Assembly (NCBI RefSeq): GCF_019551435.1
Contig: NZ_CP080544.1
Location: 496,001-560,000, forward strand
Reading direction: 5' to 3'
Length of the DNA stretch: 64,000 bases
DNA from: Lysobacter soyae
GTDB taxonomy: Bacteria > Pseudomonadota > Gammaproteobacteria > Xanthomonadales > Xanthomonadaceae
A program made the position numbers and the translations under genes. Below are positions 29,877 to 40,264 of the stretch, piece by piece; position 1 is the stretch's first letter; each line of letters starts with the position of its first letter. The notes below the pieces were generated by a model. That model had not been told where the DNA came from and searched no databases. It saw nothing but the letters and a program-made list of their open reading frames with translations.

Positions 29877-30291
29877 CGGAACGATCTGCCAAGCGCGCCA
29901 GTTGCGAGCCGGCAATCATTGCGGCAATAAAAATCAAAGCACCGTTTCCCCAGCCCGCGAGATTTGCAATCGCGGGCCCGGGGCAGACGCCTGCGATACC
30001 CCAGCCAATGCCGAACAGCGCGCTGCCGACCACCAAACGGGTGTCGACTTTCCTGCTTGTGTGGCCCGGCAAGGTTTGGCCACGACGACGCGCCCAAGCG
30101 AAAACAGGAAGGGCAACCGCCAAGGCCGCGGCCATCACTACCGCCAAGGTGGGATCCCAGCTGCCGGTCACGTCAAGAAAATTCAAAACCTTGTCGGGAA
30201 TACACATGCCGGAAATGGCCAGGCCGCCGCCGAACAAAAGACCACTGACAGCCGCGGCGAGCAGTTTCTCGAGCTGCGAAGAGGGGATCAT
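29863..30291 (-). CDS. YeeE/YedE family (DUF6691) transporter subunit
   Basis: A 142-residue membrane protein with about four helices. Conserved cysteine-containing segments [14 protein letters not shown] and [11 protein letters not shown] are the hallmarks of half-size YeeE/YedE proteins, which are linked to uptake of thiosulfate or other sulfur compounds. The ATG at 30291 overlaps the stop of its upstream partner by four bases; the longer frame to 30570 runs inside that partner and is rejected. The pair probably forms one functional transporter. No sulfur-oxidation or ArsR-type regulator gene is adjacent. Confidence 0.88.
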   Translation of the reverse strand: MIPSSQLEKLLAAAVSGLLFGGGLAISGMCIPDKVLNFLDVTGSWDPTLAVVMAAALAVALPVFAWARRRGQTLPGHTSRKVDTRLVVGSALFGIGWGIAGVCPGPAIANLAGWGNGALIFIAAMIAGSQLARLADRSVRAN

Positions 30292-30716
30292 GCGGCACCC
30301 CCGACTACGTGACGAAGGACGTAGACCGTCAACATCCCGGTGCCCATGAAAACGGCGACGGCGACCAACGAGCGTTTGGATAGCCGTGCCAGTCCGCAGA
30401 TGCCGTGCCCGCTGGTGCAGCCGTTGCCGATCCGGGTGCCCGCGCCCACCAAAAGACCCGCGACCACCAACCACGGCACCGAAACCACGGCGTTTCCTGC
30501 ACGCAGGTCGAAGACTTTGAATAGTGCGACCGCACCCAGCATCAACGCCGCGATGAAAACCCAGCGCCACGAGCGCTCGGCGCGATTTTCCAGTGCCTGA
30601 TTGAGGATGCCGCTGATACCGGCAACGCGACCCAACGTCAAAAACAGGACGACGACTGACAGGCCGATCATGAGTCCGCCGATGGCGGCAGACAGCGGTG
30701 TGAATAATGTGGGCAT
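30288..30716 (-). CDS. YeeE/YedE family transporter subunit
   Basis: A 142-residue membrane protein, first gene of a two-gene minus-strand operon. It carries the YeeE/YedE signature [17 protein letters not shown], where the cysteine is the proposed relay residue for thiosulfate in the family, plus about four hydrophobic helices. It is translationally coupled to the following half-size partner. Substrate is inferred from the family only. Confidence 0.88.
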   Translation of the reverse strand: MPTLFTPLSAAIGGLMIGLSVVVLFLTLGRVAGISGILNQALENRAERSWRWVFIAALMLGAVALFKVFDLRAGNAVVSVPWLVVAGLLVGAGTRIGNGCTSGHGICGLARLSKRSLVAVAVFMGTGMLTVYVLRHVVGGAA

Positions 30717-30889
30717 GAGTGGAATCTTCGGAAGATTGGGTCTAGCGTAACGGCTCTTCTAGGGCACCGTGTAGGACTTTTCCGACCCTTTCACATGCGC
30801 CTCATTGCCGAGCTTATAGTGACAGTTGTTCGCGCCTAGCTTGGCTCATGACGAACCAGGCGCCCGCGACCAAGGCTAGGGAGGTTCAG

Positions 30890-31117
30890 ATGAAAAAGTC
30901 TATGGGTGGTTTGGCCACGATCGCGCTGATGCTGACGGCGTGTGCGTCAACTTCTGAGAAATCGGCAAATCTATCAAATCAGAAAGACTCGCGGGCGCGC
31001 GCCGCGAGCACGCTGTACAACGCTGGTAGCGCACATCGACAACACGGGGCGGGGCAGGCACTTTTGAACAGTGCCATTGAACGTTCTGCCGGTGGTTCGG
31101 CACGCAGTTCACGTTGA
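30890..31117 (+). CDS. Small lipoprotein, first of a tandem pair
   Basis: A 75-residue lipoprotein of unknown function. Residues 1-17 form a lipoprotein signal with lipobox LTAC and acylated C18, followed by ASTSEKSANLSNQKDSRARA and a Gly/Ser-rich end. AGGGAGG lies at the right distance before the ATG at 30890; the in-frame start at 30848 lacks a signal sequence. The neighbouring gene encodes a protein of exactly the same length with the same CASTSEK motif after the lipidation site. TATAGT at 30815-30820 is a possible -10 element without a good -35. Confidence 0.7.
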   Translation: MKKSMGGLATIALMLTACASTSEKSANLSNQKDSRARAASTLYNAGSAHRQHGAGQALLNSAIERSAGGSARSSR

Positions 31118-31157
31118 TTTTTCGACGCAACAAAACGATCTTTCCGGGAGGAGTGCA

Positions 31158-31385
31158 ATGAAAAAGCTGATCATGACGAGTGTTGTGACAGGTCTTGCGA
31201 TCGCGTCTATCGGATGTGCATCGACGTCAGAAAAGACGGCGAGCAATGACAAGATGGAAACCCGTTTGAAAGATCGTGACGCCTTGATCCAGAAAAGTGA
31301 TCAGCGTCGTTTGGAAGCCCTGACGGTTTCTGCCGAAACGCGCCGGCAACAAGAAAACCAGAAAGGTGCGAACAATAGTCCGTGA
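31158..31385 (+). CDS. Small lipoprotein, second of a tandem pair
   Basis: A 75-residue lipoprotein with lipobox SIGC (C20), again followed by ASTSEK, then a highly charged helical stretch (KMETRLKDRDALIQKSDQRR and onward) that could form a coiled coil on the membrane surface. CGGGAGG precedes the ATG. The shared length and CASTSEK motif suggest an old tandem duplication with the first gene, although the C-terminal halves differ. A strong terminator follows. Function unknown. Confidence 0.72.
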   Translation: MKKLIMTSVVTGLAIASIGCASTSEKTASNDKMETRLKDRDALIQKSDQRRLEALTVSAETRRQQENQKGANNSP

Positions 31386-31435
31386 GGTTTCAAGCAATCC
31401 GCAGATGCGGAATGTACCGCCTGACGAATTCAATC

Positions 31436-31458
31436 TCGTGCCCCGAAAGGGGCACGAC

Positions 31459-31466
<8 letters not shown>
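31436..31466 (+). terminator. Intrinsic terminator after the lipoprotein pair
   Basis: TCGTGCCCC (31436-31444) pairs perfectly with GGGGCACGA (31449-31457) around a GAAA tetraloop, followed by T through 31466. The T run lies inside the 3' end of the convergent nuclease gene. Confidence 0.85.
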
Positions 31467-33454
<1,988 letters not shown>

Positions 33455-33478
33455 CCGTTTCGATAATCCAATCGAATA

Positions 33479-33516
33479 AAACGACGCCCCGCCTGTTTGC
33501 GGGGCGTTGTCGTTTT
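33479..33516 (+). terminator. Intrinsic terminator after gap
   Basis: AACGACGCCCCGC (33480-33492) pairs with GCGGGGCG plus TCGTT on the other side, with a small bulge, around CTGTTT, followed by TTTT. Confidence 0.9.
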
Positions 33517-33645
33517 GGATGCGCTTCACGCCGACGAGGTGAACTGACACACGTTTTCGCGCATAATCGAATGTGGGTAGTGCACTAAGTTCCGGCAGGT
33601 GCCCCAACCAGGCGGGACAGTTCAAACTCGGGGAAGGAGAACTCA

Positions 33646-34056
33646 ATGAACAAGATGTTTCTGAAAGGCCTGACGGCAGCGATGTTGGTGGCCTTTTCGG
33701 CCAGTGTGATGGCAGATGTCGATACCGACAAAATGAAATCGCGTGAAGTCAAAGGCAGGAACGGCACCGAAGGTGAAATTTTTGGCGAAGCCAAGCCGGG
33801 TAGCCCGTTCAGCAAAATTGAAATCGGCATGCCGCAAAAGCAAGTGTCCGACCTCGTGGGTGCCCGCGACGCGGATTGCGGCAGCTACGTGACTGGCAAG
33901 GCTTGGATTCCCTTCCACTTCGGCGGTGACAAGTACCGCACCGAATGCGCTTACAAGGGCTTGGGCCGTCTGGTGTTTTCGTCGAACTCCGATTTCGACA
34001 GCCGCGCCGTGCTGATCAAAATCATCAACGACCCGTCTGAGGACGGCTATCGCTGA
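33646..34056 (+). CDS. Secreted protein of unknown function, BamE/SmpA-like segment
   Basis: A 136-residue protein with a signal peptide (MNKMFLKGLTAAMLVAFSASVMA). The mature part contains FSKIEIGMPQKQVSDLVG, similar to the IxxGMxxxEVxxLLG helix of BamE/SmpA-fold proteins, and two cysteines (CGSY and ECAY) about 25 residues apart that could form a disulfide. It lacks the BamE lipobox, so it is not BamE itself. GGGAAGGAG precedes the ATG. It stands alone between two terminators, between gap and a globin gene. Confidence 0.7.
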   Translation: MNKMFLKGLTAAMLVAFSASVMADVDTDKMKSREVKGRNGTEGEIFGEAKPGSPFSKIEIGMPQKQVSDLVGARDADCGSYVTGKAWIPFHFGGDKYRTECAYKGLGRLVFSSNSDFDSRAVLIKIINDPSEDGYR

Positions 34057-34083
34057 TCTCACGTTCGAAGTGAAACGCAACAC

Positions 34084-34111
34084 AAACCCCGCCCGAACAG
34101 CGGGGTTTTTT
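34084..34111 (+). terminator. Intrinsic terminator before the globin gene
   Basis: AAACCCCGC (34084-34092) pairs perfectly with GCGGGGTTT (34100-34108), T through 34111. The globin start codon is 13 bases further on. Confidence 0.88.
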
Positions 34112-34124
34112 GCAGGTGGATGAC

Positions 34125-34586
34125 ATGGATCAAATGGCGGCGAGGTTGCCGCGCGATAATGATCGGATGGAACAGGCGGCGCACGAGATCACTCCAGATG
34201 ACATCACCCTGTTGGTAGATGCGTTTTATTCGCGTGTTCGGGAAGATGCTGTGCTCGGACCGATCTTCAATCCCGCCGTCCATGACTGGGAAGAACACCA
34301 AGCGACATTGGTGAAATTTTGGTCCTCCGTAGTGTTGGGCACGCGCGAATATCGCGGCAATCCGATGGCCGCGCATAGACCGCATCCCATCGTTGCGGAA
34401 CATTTCCAACATTGGCTTGCGCTATGGCAGGGCACGGCCGAAACCTGCTTGGGCGAAGACAAGGCCCGGATCTTCATGGGCTATGCCCGGCGCATCGCGC
34501 AAAGCTTGATGTATGGCTTGGATCTGGATCCGCTTCGAAAGCCCCAGAACCGACCCTTGCCCATGCATCCGGGCAAAGCGGTTTGA
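34125..34586 (+). CDS. Group III truncated hemoglobin
   Basis: A 153-residue 2-on-2 globin of group III. Family features are [15 protein letters not shown], the [17 protein letters not shown] segment around the distal site, and HFQHWLALW with the proximal histidine. Group III globins bind O2 or NO; their physiological role is mostly unresolved, with microaerobic or nitrosative stress suggested in Campylobacter. The ATG at 34125 (after AGGTGG) is preferred to the TTG at 34110, which overlaps the terminator. It lies 58 bases before pgk and is probably cotranscribed with it. Confidence 0.85.
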   Translation: MDQMAARLPRDNDRMEQAAHEITPDDITLLVDAFYSRVREDAVLGPIFNPAVHDWEEHQATLVKFWSSVVLGTREYRGNPMAAHRPHPIVAEHFQHWLALWQGTAETCLGEDKARIFMGYARRIAQSLMYGLDLDPLRKPQNRPLPMHPGKAV

Positions 34587-34644
34587 ACCTAAGCCCGCAT
34601 CCGGTGACAATGGCTTTTTTCCGCAAGATTCCAAGGAAGGCCCG

Positions 34645-35820
34645 ATGTCTGTCACCCGCATGTCCGATCTCGATCTCACCGGCAAACGCGTTCTGATCCG
34701 CCAGGATCTCAATGTGCCGATCAAAGACGGCCGGGTCACTTCCGACCAGCGCATTCTCGCCTCGATTCCGACCTTGAAAGCCGCACTCGAACAAGGCGCA
34801 GCGGTCATGGTGACGTCGCATTTGGGTCGTCCGGTGGAAGGACAGTGGAGTGAGGCGGATTCGCTGGCGCCGGTTGCGGCGCGTTTGGGCGAGCTCATGG
34901 GTCGCGATATCCCGTTGGTCCGCGACTACCTCGACGGCGTTCAAGTCGCGCCGGGTGAATTGGTTATGTTGGAAAACTGCCGGATGAACATCGGCGAGGG
35001 CAAGGATGATCCCGCGCTGTCCAAGAAGTACGCGGCCCTTTGCGACATTTTTGTGATGGATGCCTTCGGTACGGCGCATCGCGCACAGGCCTCCACCCAT
35101 GGCGTGATCAACGCCGCTGCGCAATCCGCTGGGGGCCCTTTGTTGATGGCGGAATTGGATGCGTTGGCGAAAGCCCTCGACAATCCCGCGCGTCCGCTGT
35201 TGGCCATTGTCGCCGGCAGTAAGGTATCGACCAAACTCGAATTGCTCGGTTCGCTCGTTTCCAAAGTCGACCAACTCATTGTCGGCGGTGGCATTGCCAA
35301 TACGTTTCTGGCGGCGCTCGGCTTGCCCGTGGGCAAATCCTTGCAGGAGCCTGACCTGATCGACACGGCGAAAAAAATCATGGCCGACGCCAAAGCGCGC
35401 GGCGCCGAAATTCCGATGCCGGTGGATGTTGTGGTTGCCCCCGAGTTCAGCGCAACAGCACCTGCAACCATCAAACGCGTCGAAGACGTGAATGCGGACG
35501 ACATGATTTTGGACATCGGTCCCGAGACCGCCAAGGCCTACGCGGCGCTGATTGCGCGCGCGGGCACCGTGGTTTGGAACGGTCCGGTGGGCGTTTTCGA
35601 ATTCGACGCGTTCAGCGCAGGCACCGAGGCGCTCGCACGCGCGATCGCGTCGAGCAATGCGTTCTCAATCGCCGGCGGCGGTGACACGTTGGCGGCGGTC
35701 GACAAATACGGCATTGCCGAAGACGTCAGCTACATCTCAACAGGCGGCGGCGCGTTTTTGGAGTTCTTGGAAGGTAAGACGCTGCCCGCTGTGGCCGCAC
35801 TCGAAGGCAAATCACGCTGA
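34645..35820 (+). CDS. pgk: Phosphoglycerate kinase
   Basis: Glycolytic enzyme transferring phosphate from 1,3-bisphosphoglycerate to ADP; 391 residues, the bacterial norm. The N-terminal substrate site [14 protein letters not shown] and TSHLGRP are present, as is the C-terminal nucleotide region GGGDTLAAV and [21 protein letters not shown] precedes the ATG at 34645; upstream extension to 34513 overlaps the globin gene and is rejected. The stop overlaps the pyk start (TGATG), giving a coupled pgk-pyk unit. Confidence 0.97.
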   Translation: MSVTRMSDLDLTGKRVLIRQDLNVPIKDGRVTSDQRILASIPTLKAALEQGAAVMVTSHLGRPVEGQWSEADSLAPVAARLGELMGRDIPLVRDYLDGVQVAPGELVMLENCRMNIGEGKDDPALSKKYAALCDIFVMDAFGTAHRAQASTHGVINAAAQSAGGPLLMAELDALAKALDNPARPLLAIVAGSKVSTKLELLGSLVSKVDQLIVGGGIANTFLAALGLPVGKSLQEPDLIDTAKKIMADAKARGAEIPMPVDVVVAPEFSATAPATIKRVEDVNADDMILDIGPETAKAYAALIARAGTVVWNGPVGVFEFDAFSAGTEALARAIASSNAFSIAGGGDTLAAVDKYGIAEDVSYISTGGGAFLEFLEGKTLPAVAALEGKSR

Positions 35821-37292
35821 TGCAAACCCTTCGCCGCACACGGATTCTCGCAACACTGGGCCCAGCGACGGACGCGCCGGGCGTTCTCGAGGATTTGTTG
35901 CGCGCCGGTGTGGATTGCGTGCGGCTCAATTTTTCCCACGGCGATCCCGCCGAGCAAATCGCCCGTGCCGAACGCGTTCGCGCGGCCTCGGCGGCAATCG
36001 GACGCGAAACGGGCATTCTGGCCGACTTGCCCGGCCCGAAAATTCGCGTGGAGCGATTTGAATCAGGCAAGGTTGAATTGTCGGCCGGCCAACGTTTCGA
36101 TTTGTTGGCCGAAGCCGATGCGCCACTGGGCAATGCCGGATTTGTCGGCGTGAGCTATCTCGGGCTGCCGGGCGATGTCGTGGCCGGCGACGTGTTGTTG
36201 TTGGATGACGGCATGGTCCAGTTGCAAGTCGAGGCGATCGAAGGGCAGCGCATCATCACGCGCGTCTTGAACAATTCGGTGCTGTCCAACAAGAAGGGAC
36301 TGAACAAGCAAGGCGGCGGATTGTCATTGGGTGCGGTGACGACTCGTGATCGCGAATTGATCGAGGTCGCCGCGAAAATCGGTGTCGACTTCATCGCAGT
36401 GAGTTTTTGTCGCAATGCCGACGATATGGAAGAGGCGCGTGCCATCGCGCGTTCGCATGGAAGTCAGGCGGCGCTCGTGTCGAAGATCGAGCGCGCAGAA
36501 GCCATTACCAATCTCAAGGAAATCATTGCCGCCAGTGATGTGGTGATGGTGGCGCGCGGGGATTTGGGCGTCGAGATCGGCGATGCCGCGTTGCCCGGAC
36601 TGCAAAAGCGCATCATTCGTGAGGCTCTGGCGCAAGACAGGATTGTCATCACGGCCACGCAAATGCTCCAGTCGATGGTCGATAGTCCGTTGCCGACCCG
36701 CGCCGAAGTCCTGGACGTCGCCAATGCCGTTATCGACGGTAGCGATGCTGTGATGTTGTCGCAAGAAACCGCGGCAGGGCATTGGCCGGTTCAGGCGGTG
36801 GCGGCCATGGCGCGCATCTGCGTCGGCGCGGAAGAAAATTTGGCGGCCGACACCGATTACGAAACGGCAAAGCGCGGGCTCGATCGTGCCGACCAAGCGA
36901 TTGCCATGGCGGCGATGTTCTTGACGGAGCACATCGGTGTGGGGGCCATCGTCGCATTGACAGAAAGCGGCGGTACCGCCCGGTTCTTGTCACGATTCCG
37001 TTCGCGCGTTCCGATCTTTGCGTTCTCGAATCATGCTGACTCGCGTCGGCGCATGCGTCTGATGCGTGACGTGTTTCCGGTGGCCTTTGATTCCACCGGA
37101 ATGCAACCGCGCGAAGCGGCGCGTGTGGCCATTAAGCATCTCTTCGACGAAGGCGCGCTCGAAGTGGGCGAGCGCCTCGTTTTCACTAGTGGTGAAGCGA
37201 TGGAGCAATTGGGCGCGACCAACACCTTGCGTCTGCTGGTCGTGGACGAAGCCGGCAACGCTGCGGGTTTGGGCGAAATTTCGCCAGACTGA
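35820..37292 (+). CDS. pyk: Pyruvate kinase
   Basis: Converts phosphoenolpyruvate and ADP to pyruvate and ATP, the last step of glycolysis. It has 490 residues, with RRTRILATLGPATDAPG at the N-terminus, the beta-barrel B-domain insert, and the active-site segments VSKIERAEAI and VMVARGDLGVEI. The C-terminal regulatory domain includes ALTESGGTARFLSRF. It overlaps pgk by one base. It is followed, after about 100 bases, by three paralogous secreted-protein genes. Confidence 0.97.
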   Translation: MQTLRRTRILATLGPATDAPGVLEDLLRAGVDCVRLNFSHGDPAEQIARAERVRAASAAIGRETGILADLPGPKIRVERFESGKVELSAGQRFDLLAEADAPLGNAGFVGVSYLGLPGDVVAGDVLLLDDGMVQLQVEAIEGQRIITRVLNNSVLSNKKGLNKQGGGLSLGAVTTRDRELIEVAAKIGVDFIAVSFCRNADDMEEARAIARSHGSQAALVSKIERAEAITNLKEIIAASDVVMVARGDLGVEIGDAALPGLQKRIIREALAQDRIVITATQMLQSMVDSPLPTRAEVLDVANAVIDGSDAVMLSQETAAGHWPVQAVAAMARICVGAEENLAADTDYETAKRGLDRADQAIAMAAMFLTEHIGVGAIVALTESGGTARFLSRFRSRVPIFAFSNHADSRRRMRLMRDVFPVAFDSTGMQPREAARVAIKHLFDEGALEVGERLVFTSGEAMEQLGATNTLRLLVVDEAGNAAGLGEISPD

Positions 37293-37396
37293 ACACGCGA
37301 TTCCCGTCCCCGCGTCACGATTTTCGACGCTGTATGCGCATCCGTGTATTCGTTTCAGCGTATAGTCGAGTGGAATTGGGCGAGTGGAGACCCGAC

Positions 37397-38005
37397 ATGA
37401 AACGGCTGCTGACACTGTTGCTTTGTGTGGTTGCCGGCGCAGCCTTGGGGGCCGATCGCAGCGACGTGCGCTTGTATGACGAGGGGTCGCTCGGGGCGGA
37501 CTATATGATCGCGCCGGGTTCACAAATTACCTCGCCCGGATTTCCGTTTGCGGCAGAAGGACGCCCCGACAATGTGTGCATCGCTTTGGCCTATCGGGTT
37601 CAAGCGGATGGCAGTGCGCAGGGATTTGCGGTGCTCAACAATTGGACCAGCAATGCCGAGGCGGCGCGCACGGATGCTACCTATTTGGACCCGTATGCAC
37701 GCGCGGCTGCCGAAGCCGTCAGCCAATGGCGTTTTGTGCCGAAGCATCGGGACGAAGGATCAAGCAACGCGGCCGTGAGCATTGCAACCTTCGCATTCAA
37801 AGGCGAGAGGGGAGGCGAAGACCTCGGCGACATCCGCGCGCATTGCAAGATCGACAAGATCGCCGCTTATGAAGGCAGACTTCGGCGCATGGGCGCCTTC
37901 GATCGCGACATAAACAAGTCAAACTATTTGGGCAACTTGGAACGCGAGTGGCGCGAGAATAATCGTTTCGTCTTCGATTATCCGCTTGATCATTTCCAGC
38001 GTTGA
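37397..38005 (+). CDS. Secreted TonB-C-like protein, paralog 1 of 3
   Basis: A 202-residue predicted periplasmic protein with signal peptide MKRLLTLLLCVVAGAALGA. The central domain follows the TonB C-terminal pattern: APGSQITSPGFPF, then VCIALAYRVQADGSAQGFAV, then a helix DPYARAAAEAV and SQWRFVP. Two cysteines, in DNVC and AHC, are shared by all three paralogs and probably form a disulfide. There is no membrane anchor or proline-rich linker, so it is not an energy-transducing TonB. The start is the ATG at 37397, chosen for the signal peptide. TATAGT at 37361-37366 may be a -10 element. Function unknown. Confidence 0.72.
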   Translation: MKRLLTLLLCVVAGAALGADRSDVRLYDEGSLGADYMIAPGSQITSPGFPFAAEGRPDNVCIALAYRVQADGSAQGFAVLNNWTSNAEAARTDATYLDPYARAAAEAVSQWRFVPKHRDEGSSNAAVSIATFAFKGERGGEDLGDIRAHCKIDKIAAYEGRLRRMGAFDRDINKSNYLGNLEREWRENNRFVFDYPLDHFQR

Positions 38006-38049
38006 CAATCTTTCTCTCAATTTCCAATCGCCGGTTCAAGGGGCCGCAT

Positions 38050-38637
38050 ATGAAAAAGACTCACCTGTTAGGCATCGCACTTGTGGTCGCTTCAGCAACC
38101 GTGAGCGCCCAAAGCGATCGCAACGTACGCGTCGTCAATGAAGGCGGTATTCGCGACGCGTGGACGTTGGCGCCTGGCCAAAAATTGGCGGCACCGGGCT
38201 ACCCGGCGGCCTATGTGCAACGCGGCGACAACGTGTGCTTGGCGGTCGGCTATCGCGTCCAACCGGACGGTTCAACTAGCGACTTCACCACGCTTCACGC
38301 GTGGACCAGCAGCGCGGGCGGTGTCGAGCCCGAAGTGGGGTATTACGATGCCTTCGGTCAAGCCGCGGTCGCAGCATTGAGCGAGTGGAAATTCACGCCC
38401 AAGCAAGGCGTCGGCAAACCGCAGCCGGTGGATACGGTCGCCACGATCACTTTCATGAGTCAGAAATCAGCGATGGATTCGCAGACGCTGCGCAGTCATT
38501 GTGCCGTCAAAGATTTGGCCGATGCCATTGAGCGTGCGCGGGAAAAGGTCTCCGAGGAAAAGAGCATGAATCACAAGGCCTTGGAAAGAAAAATGGTCGA
38601 TCAAAGCCGTTCCGAGCGCGTGCGCACGCCGCGTTGA
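38050..38637 (+). CDS. Secreted TonB-C-like protein, paralog 2 of 3
   Basis: A 195-residue paralog with signal peptide MKKTHLLGIALVVASATVSA. It keeps APGYPAAYVQRGDNVCLAVG, YRVQPDGSTSDF, the AWTSS turn and SEWKFTPK, plus the second cysteine in RSHC. The C-terminal part is a charged helix rich in Lys, Glu and Arg. It starts 44 bases after paralog 1 and ends 20 bases before paralog 3, so the three are probably one transcript. Compared with its sisters the DPYARAA helix is altered to DAFGQAAVAAL. Function unknown. Confidence 0.74.
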   Translation: MKKTHLLGIALVVASATVSAQSDRNVRVVNEGGIRDAWTLAPGQKLAAPGYPAAYVQRGDNVCLAVGYRVQPDGSTSDFTTLHAWTSSAGGVEPEVGYYDAFGQAAVAALSEWKFTPKQGVGKPQPVDTVATITFMSQKSAMDSQTLRSHCAVKDLADAIERAREKVSEEKSMNHKALERKMVDQSRSERVRTPR

Positions 38638-38657
38638 TTGGAAACAGGAGTCAAAGA

Positions 38658-39296
38658 ATGAAGGTCCGGAATTACCCCCTTCTCGCCGCATGTTTGTTTG
38701 CCTGTACCGCATTGGCTCAGAACGCCGCTGTCAAAATCGCCGGCGAAGGTGAAATCAAAAACGAATGGGATGTGAAAAGCGGCCACAAACTGACGGCACC
38801 CGGCTATCCCGAAGAGGCGAAAGGCATGACTGACAATGTCTGCGTCGCCCTCGGCTACCGTATCCAACCCGACGGTACGACCAGCGATTTTGCGGTCATC
38901 CACAACTGGACCAGCAATATCAAAGCGGCCAACCAAAACGTGGAATATCTGGATCCTTACGCACGCGCTGCTTCGGATGCTGTGAGTCAGTGGCGTTTTT
39001 CACCTAAGCCCGGCATTGCCCAAGCGCAAGCCGTGGATACGGTCGCCACCATCGCGTTCAAAGGCAGCCGTCGCGGAGAAAGCCTTGGCGCCATTCGTGA
39101 GCATTGCAAGGTGGCCGATTTGAGTGCCGCTTTGAAGGAACGCCGCGATGTCATGGAAGGAGAGCAAATGGTGAACCACACGCGCCTCGATCGTATGTAT
39201 CAGGAGCAGGCCCGCGCAGAACGTCGTGCCGCAGCCGAAAAACGCGCGCTGGGTTCCGGTGCCTATCACCCGAACGCGAGCAGCAAGGGTTACTGA
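38658..39296 (+). CDS. Secreted TonB-C-like protein, paralog 3 of 3
   Basis: A 212-residue paralog with a signal peptide ending in ALAQ. It shows the fullest pattern: APGYPEEAKGMTDNVCVALG, YRIQPDGTTSDFAV, HNWTSN, LDPYARAASDAVSQWRFSP, and REHC. The C-terminal 50 residues form a strongly basic, Arg/Glu/Ala-rich helix. ACAGGAGTC lies before the ATG at 38658; the frame back to 38634 overlaps paralog 2 and is rejected. The acyltransferase gene follows after 42 bases. Function unknown; a disulfide-stabilised periplasmic adaptor is one possibility. Confidence 0.74.
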   Translation: MKVRNYPLLAACLFACTALAQNAAVKIAGEGEIKNEWDVKSGHKLTAPGYPEEAKGMTDNVCVALGYRIQPDGTTSDFAVIHNWTSNIKAANQNVEYLDPYARAASDAVSQWRFSPKPGIAQAQAVDTVATIAFKGSRRGESLGAIREHCKVADLSAALKERRDVMEGEQMVNHTRLDRMYQEQARAERRAAAEKRALGSGAYHPNASSKGY

Positions 39297-39338
39297 TTAC
39301 TTGATCGGCGAGGAACGGCGGCGTGTGAGAATACGCCC

Positions 39339-40220
39339 ATGCCGCCATTGAAGCTCCTTTTTTTTCGTTGGGTTGCGCGACGTGTCGCGCGGATGCCACC
39401 CGCGTTGCGCCTTCAATGGGCGCGACGTCTTGTTTGGCTCATCCACCCGCTCATTGCGAAGCGCAGAAGAATCATGGCGCGGAACATCACGCTGTGTTTC
39501 CCCGCTTTGTCCGCATCTGAACGTCTTGCATTAGCGCGTGCCTCATTGGTCGCCAATGCCAAAGGCGTGCTGGATGGTTTGCATGCCTGGTACGCGGCAG
39601 ATTTCAACGTCGAAGAAAACTACGTGCTTTTGGGCAAGCAGCATTTGCTCGATGCCTTCAACCGGGCGCAGGGCGTCATCATTTTGTGCGCGCACTATCC
39701 AGGTGGCGAGCAGCATATGCGCATGGTCCGGCAGCTGTCGGGCACGGCGATTCTGCCCATGGTGCGTGCCTTCCGGAACGCGGAATTCGACGATGAAGTG
39801 AATGCGCAGCGCACGCGGCATCTCGGCGGTGTGGTGGCGCGGGATGACGTCCGCGGATTCACCGCATTGGTACGACGGGGTGAGGGCACCTTCTACGCGC
39901 CTGATGTCAACGTCAAGTCACGCAACGTGTTCGTGCCGTTCTTCGGCGTGCCCGCTTCCACACTGGATTCGATGTCGGTCATTTTGCGGCGGGCTGGCGG
40001 CACCATTGTACCGGGATGGGCAAAACCCCTTCCGGATGGACGCTACGAGGTGACCTTCGAAGCGCCGTGGGAAAATTTCCCGTCTAGGGACGGCAGTCAG
40101 GACGCGGCCCGTTTCACTTCATGGGTGGAAAACAAGCTCCGCGAGTGCCCGGAAGCCTATGACTGGGGCACAAAACGGTTCAAAACACGCCCGGACGGCG
40201 AGCCTGATCTGTATCAATGA
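39339..40220 (+). CDS. LpxL/HtrB-family lysophospholipid acyltransferase
   Basis: A 293-residue member of the lipid A late acyltransferase family, which adds secondary acyl chains to Kdo2-lipid IVA at the inner membrane. The catalytic HX4E motif is H119-YPGG-E124, and later segments fit the family (TFYAPDVNVKSRNVFVPFFG, YDWGTKRFKTRP at the C-terminus). Whether it uses lipid A or another acceptor such as ornithine lipid or aryl-polyene lipid cannot be told. It lies between the three secreted paralogs and fba, and was probably recruited into the cluster. Confidence 0.87.
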   Translation: MPPLKLLFFRWVARRVARMPPALRLQWARRLVWLIHPLIAKRRRIMARNITLCFPALSASERLALARASLVANAKGVLDGLHAWYAADFNVEENYVLLGKQHLLDAFNRAQGVIILCAHYPGGEQHMRMVRQLSGTAILPMVRAFRNAEFDDEVNAQRTRHLGGVVARDDVRGFTALVRRGEGTFYAPDVNVKSRNVFVPFFGVPASTLDSMSVILRRAGGTIVPGWAKPLPDGRYEVTFEAPWENFPSRDGSQDAARFTSWVENKLRECPEAYDWGTKRFKTRPDGEPDLYQ

Positions 40221-40225
40221 CGGGC

Positions 40226-40231
40226 TATAAT
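40226..40231 (+). promoter_or_regulatory. Predicted -10 element of fba
   Basis: A perfect TATAAT at 40226-40231, 33 bases before the fba start codon. The expected -35 position reads CCTGAT, which is poor. The predicted leader holds a small GGTTG/CAACC hairpin. Confidence 0.45.
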
Positions 40232-40264
40232 AGGCGGTTGAACACACCCAACCGCAGGACGCAT

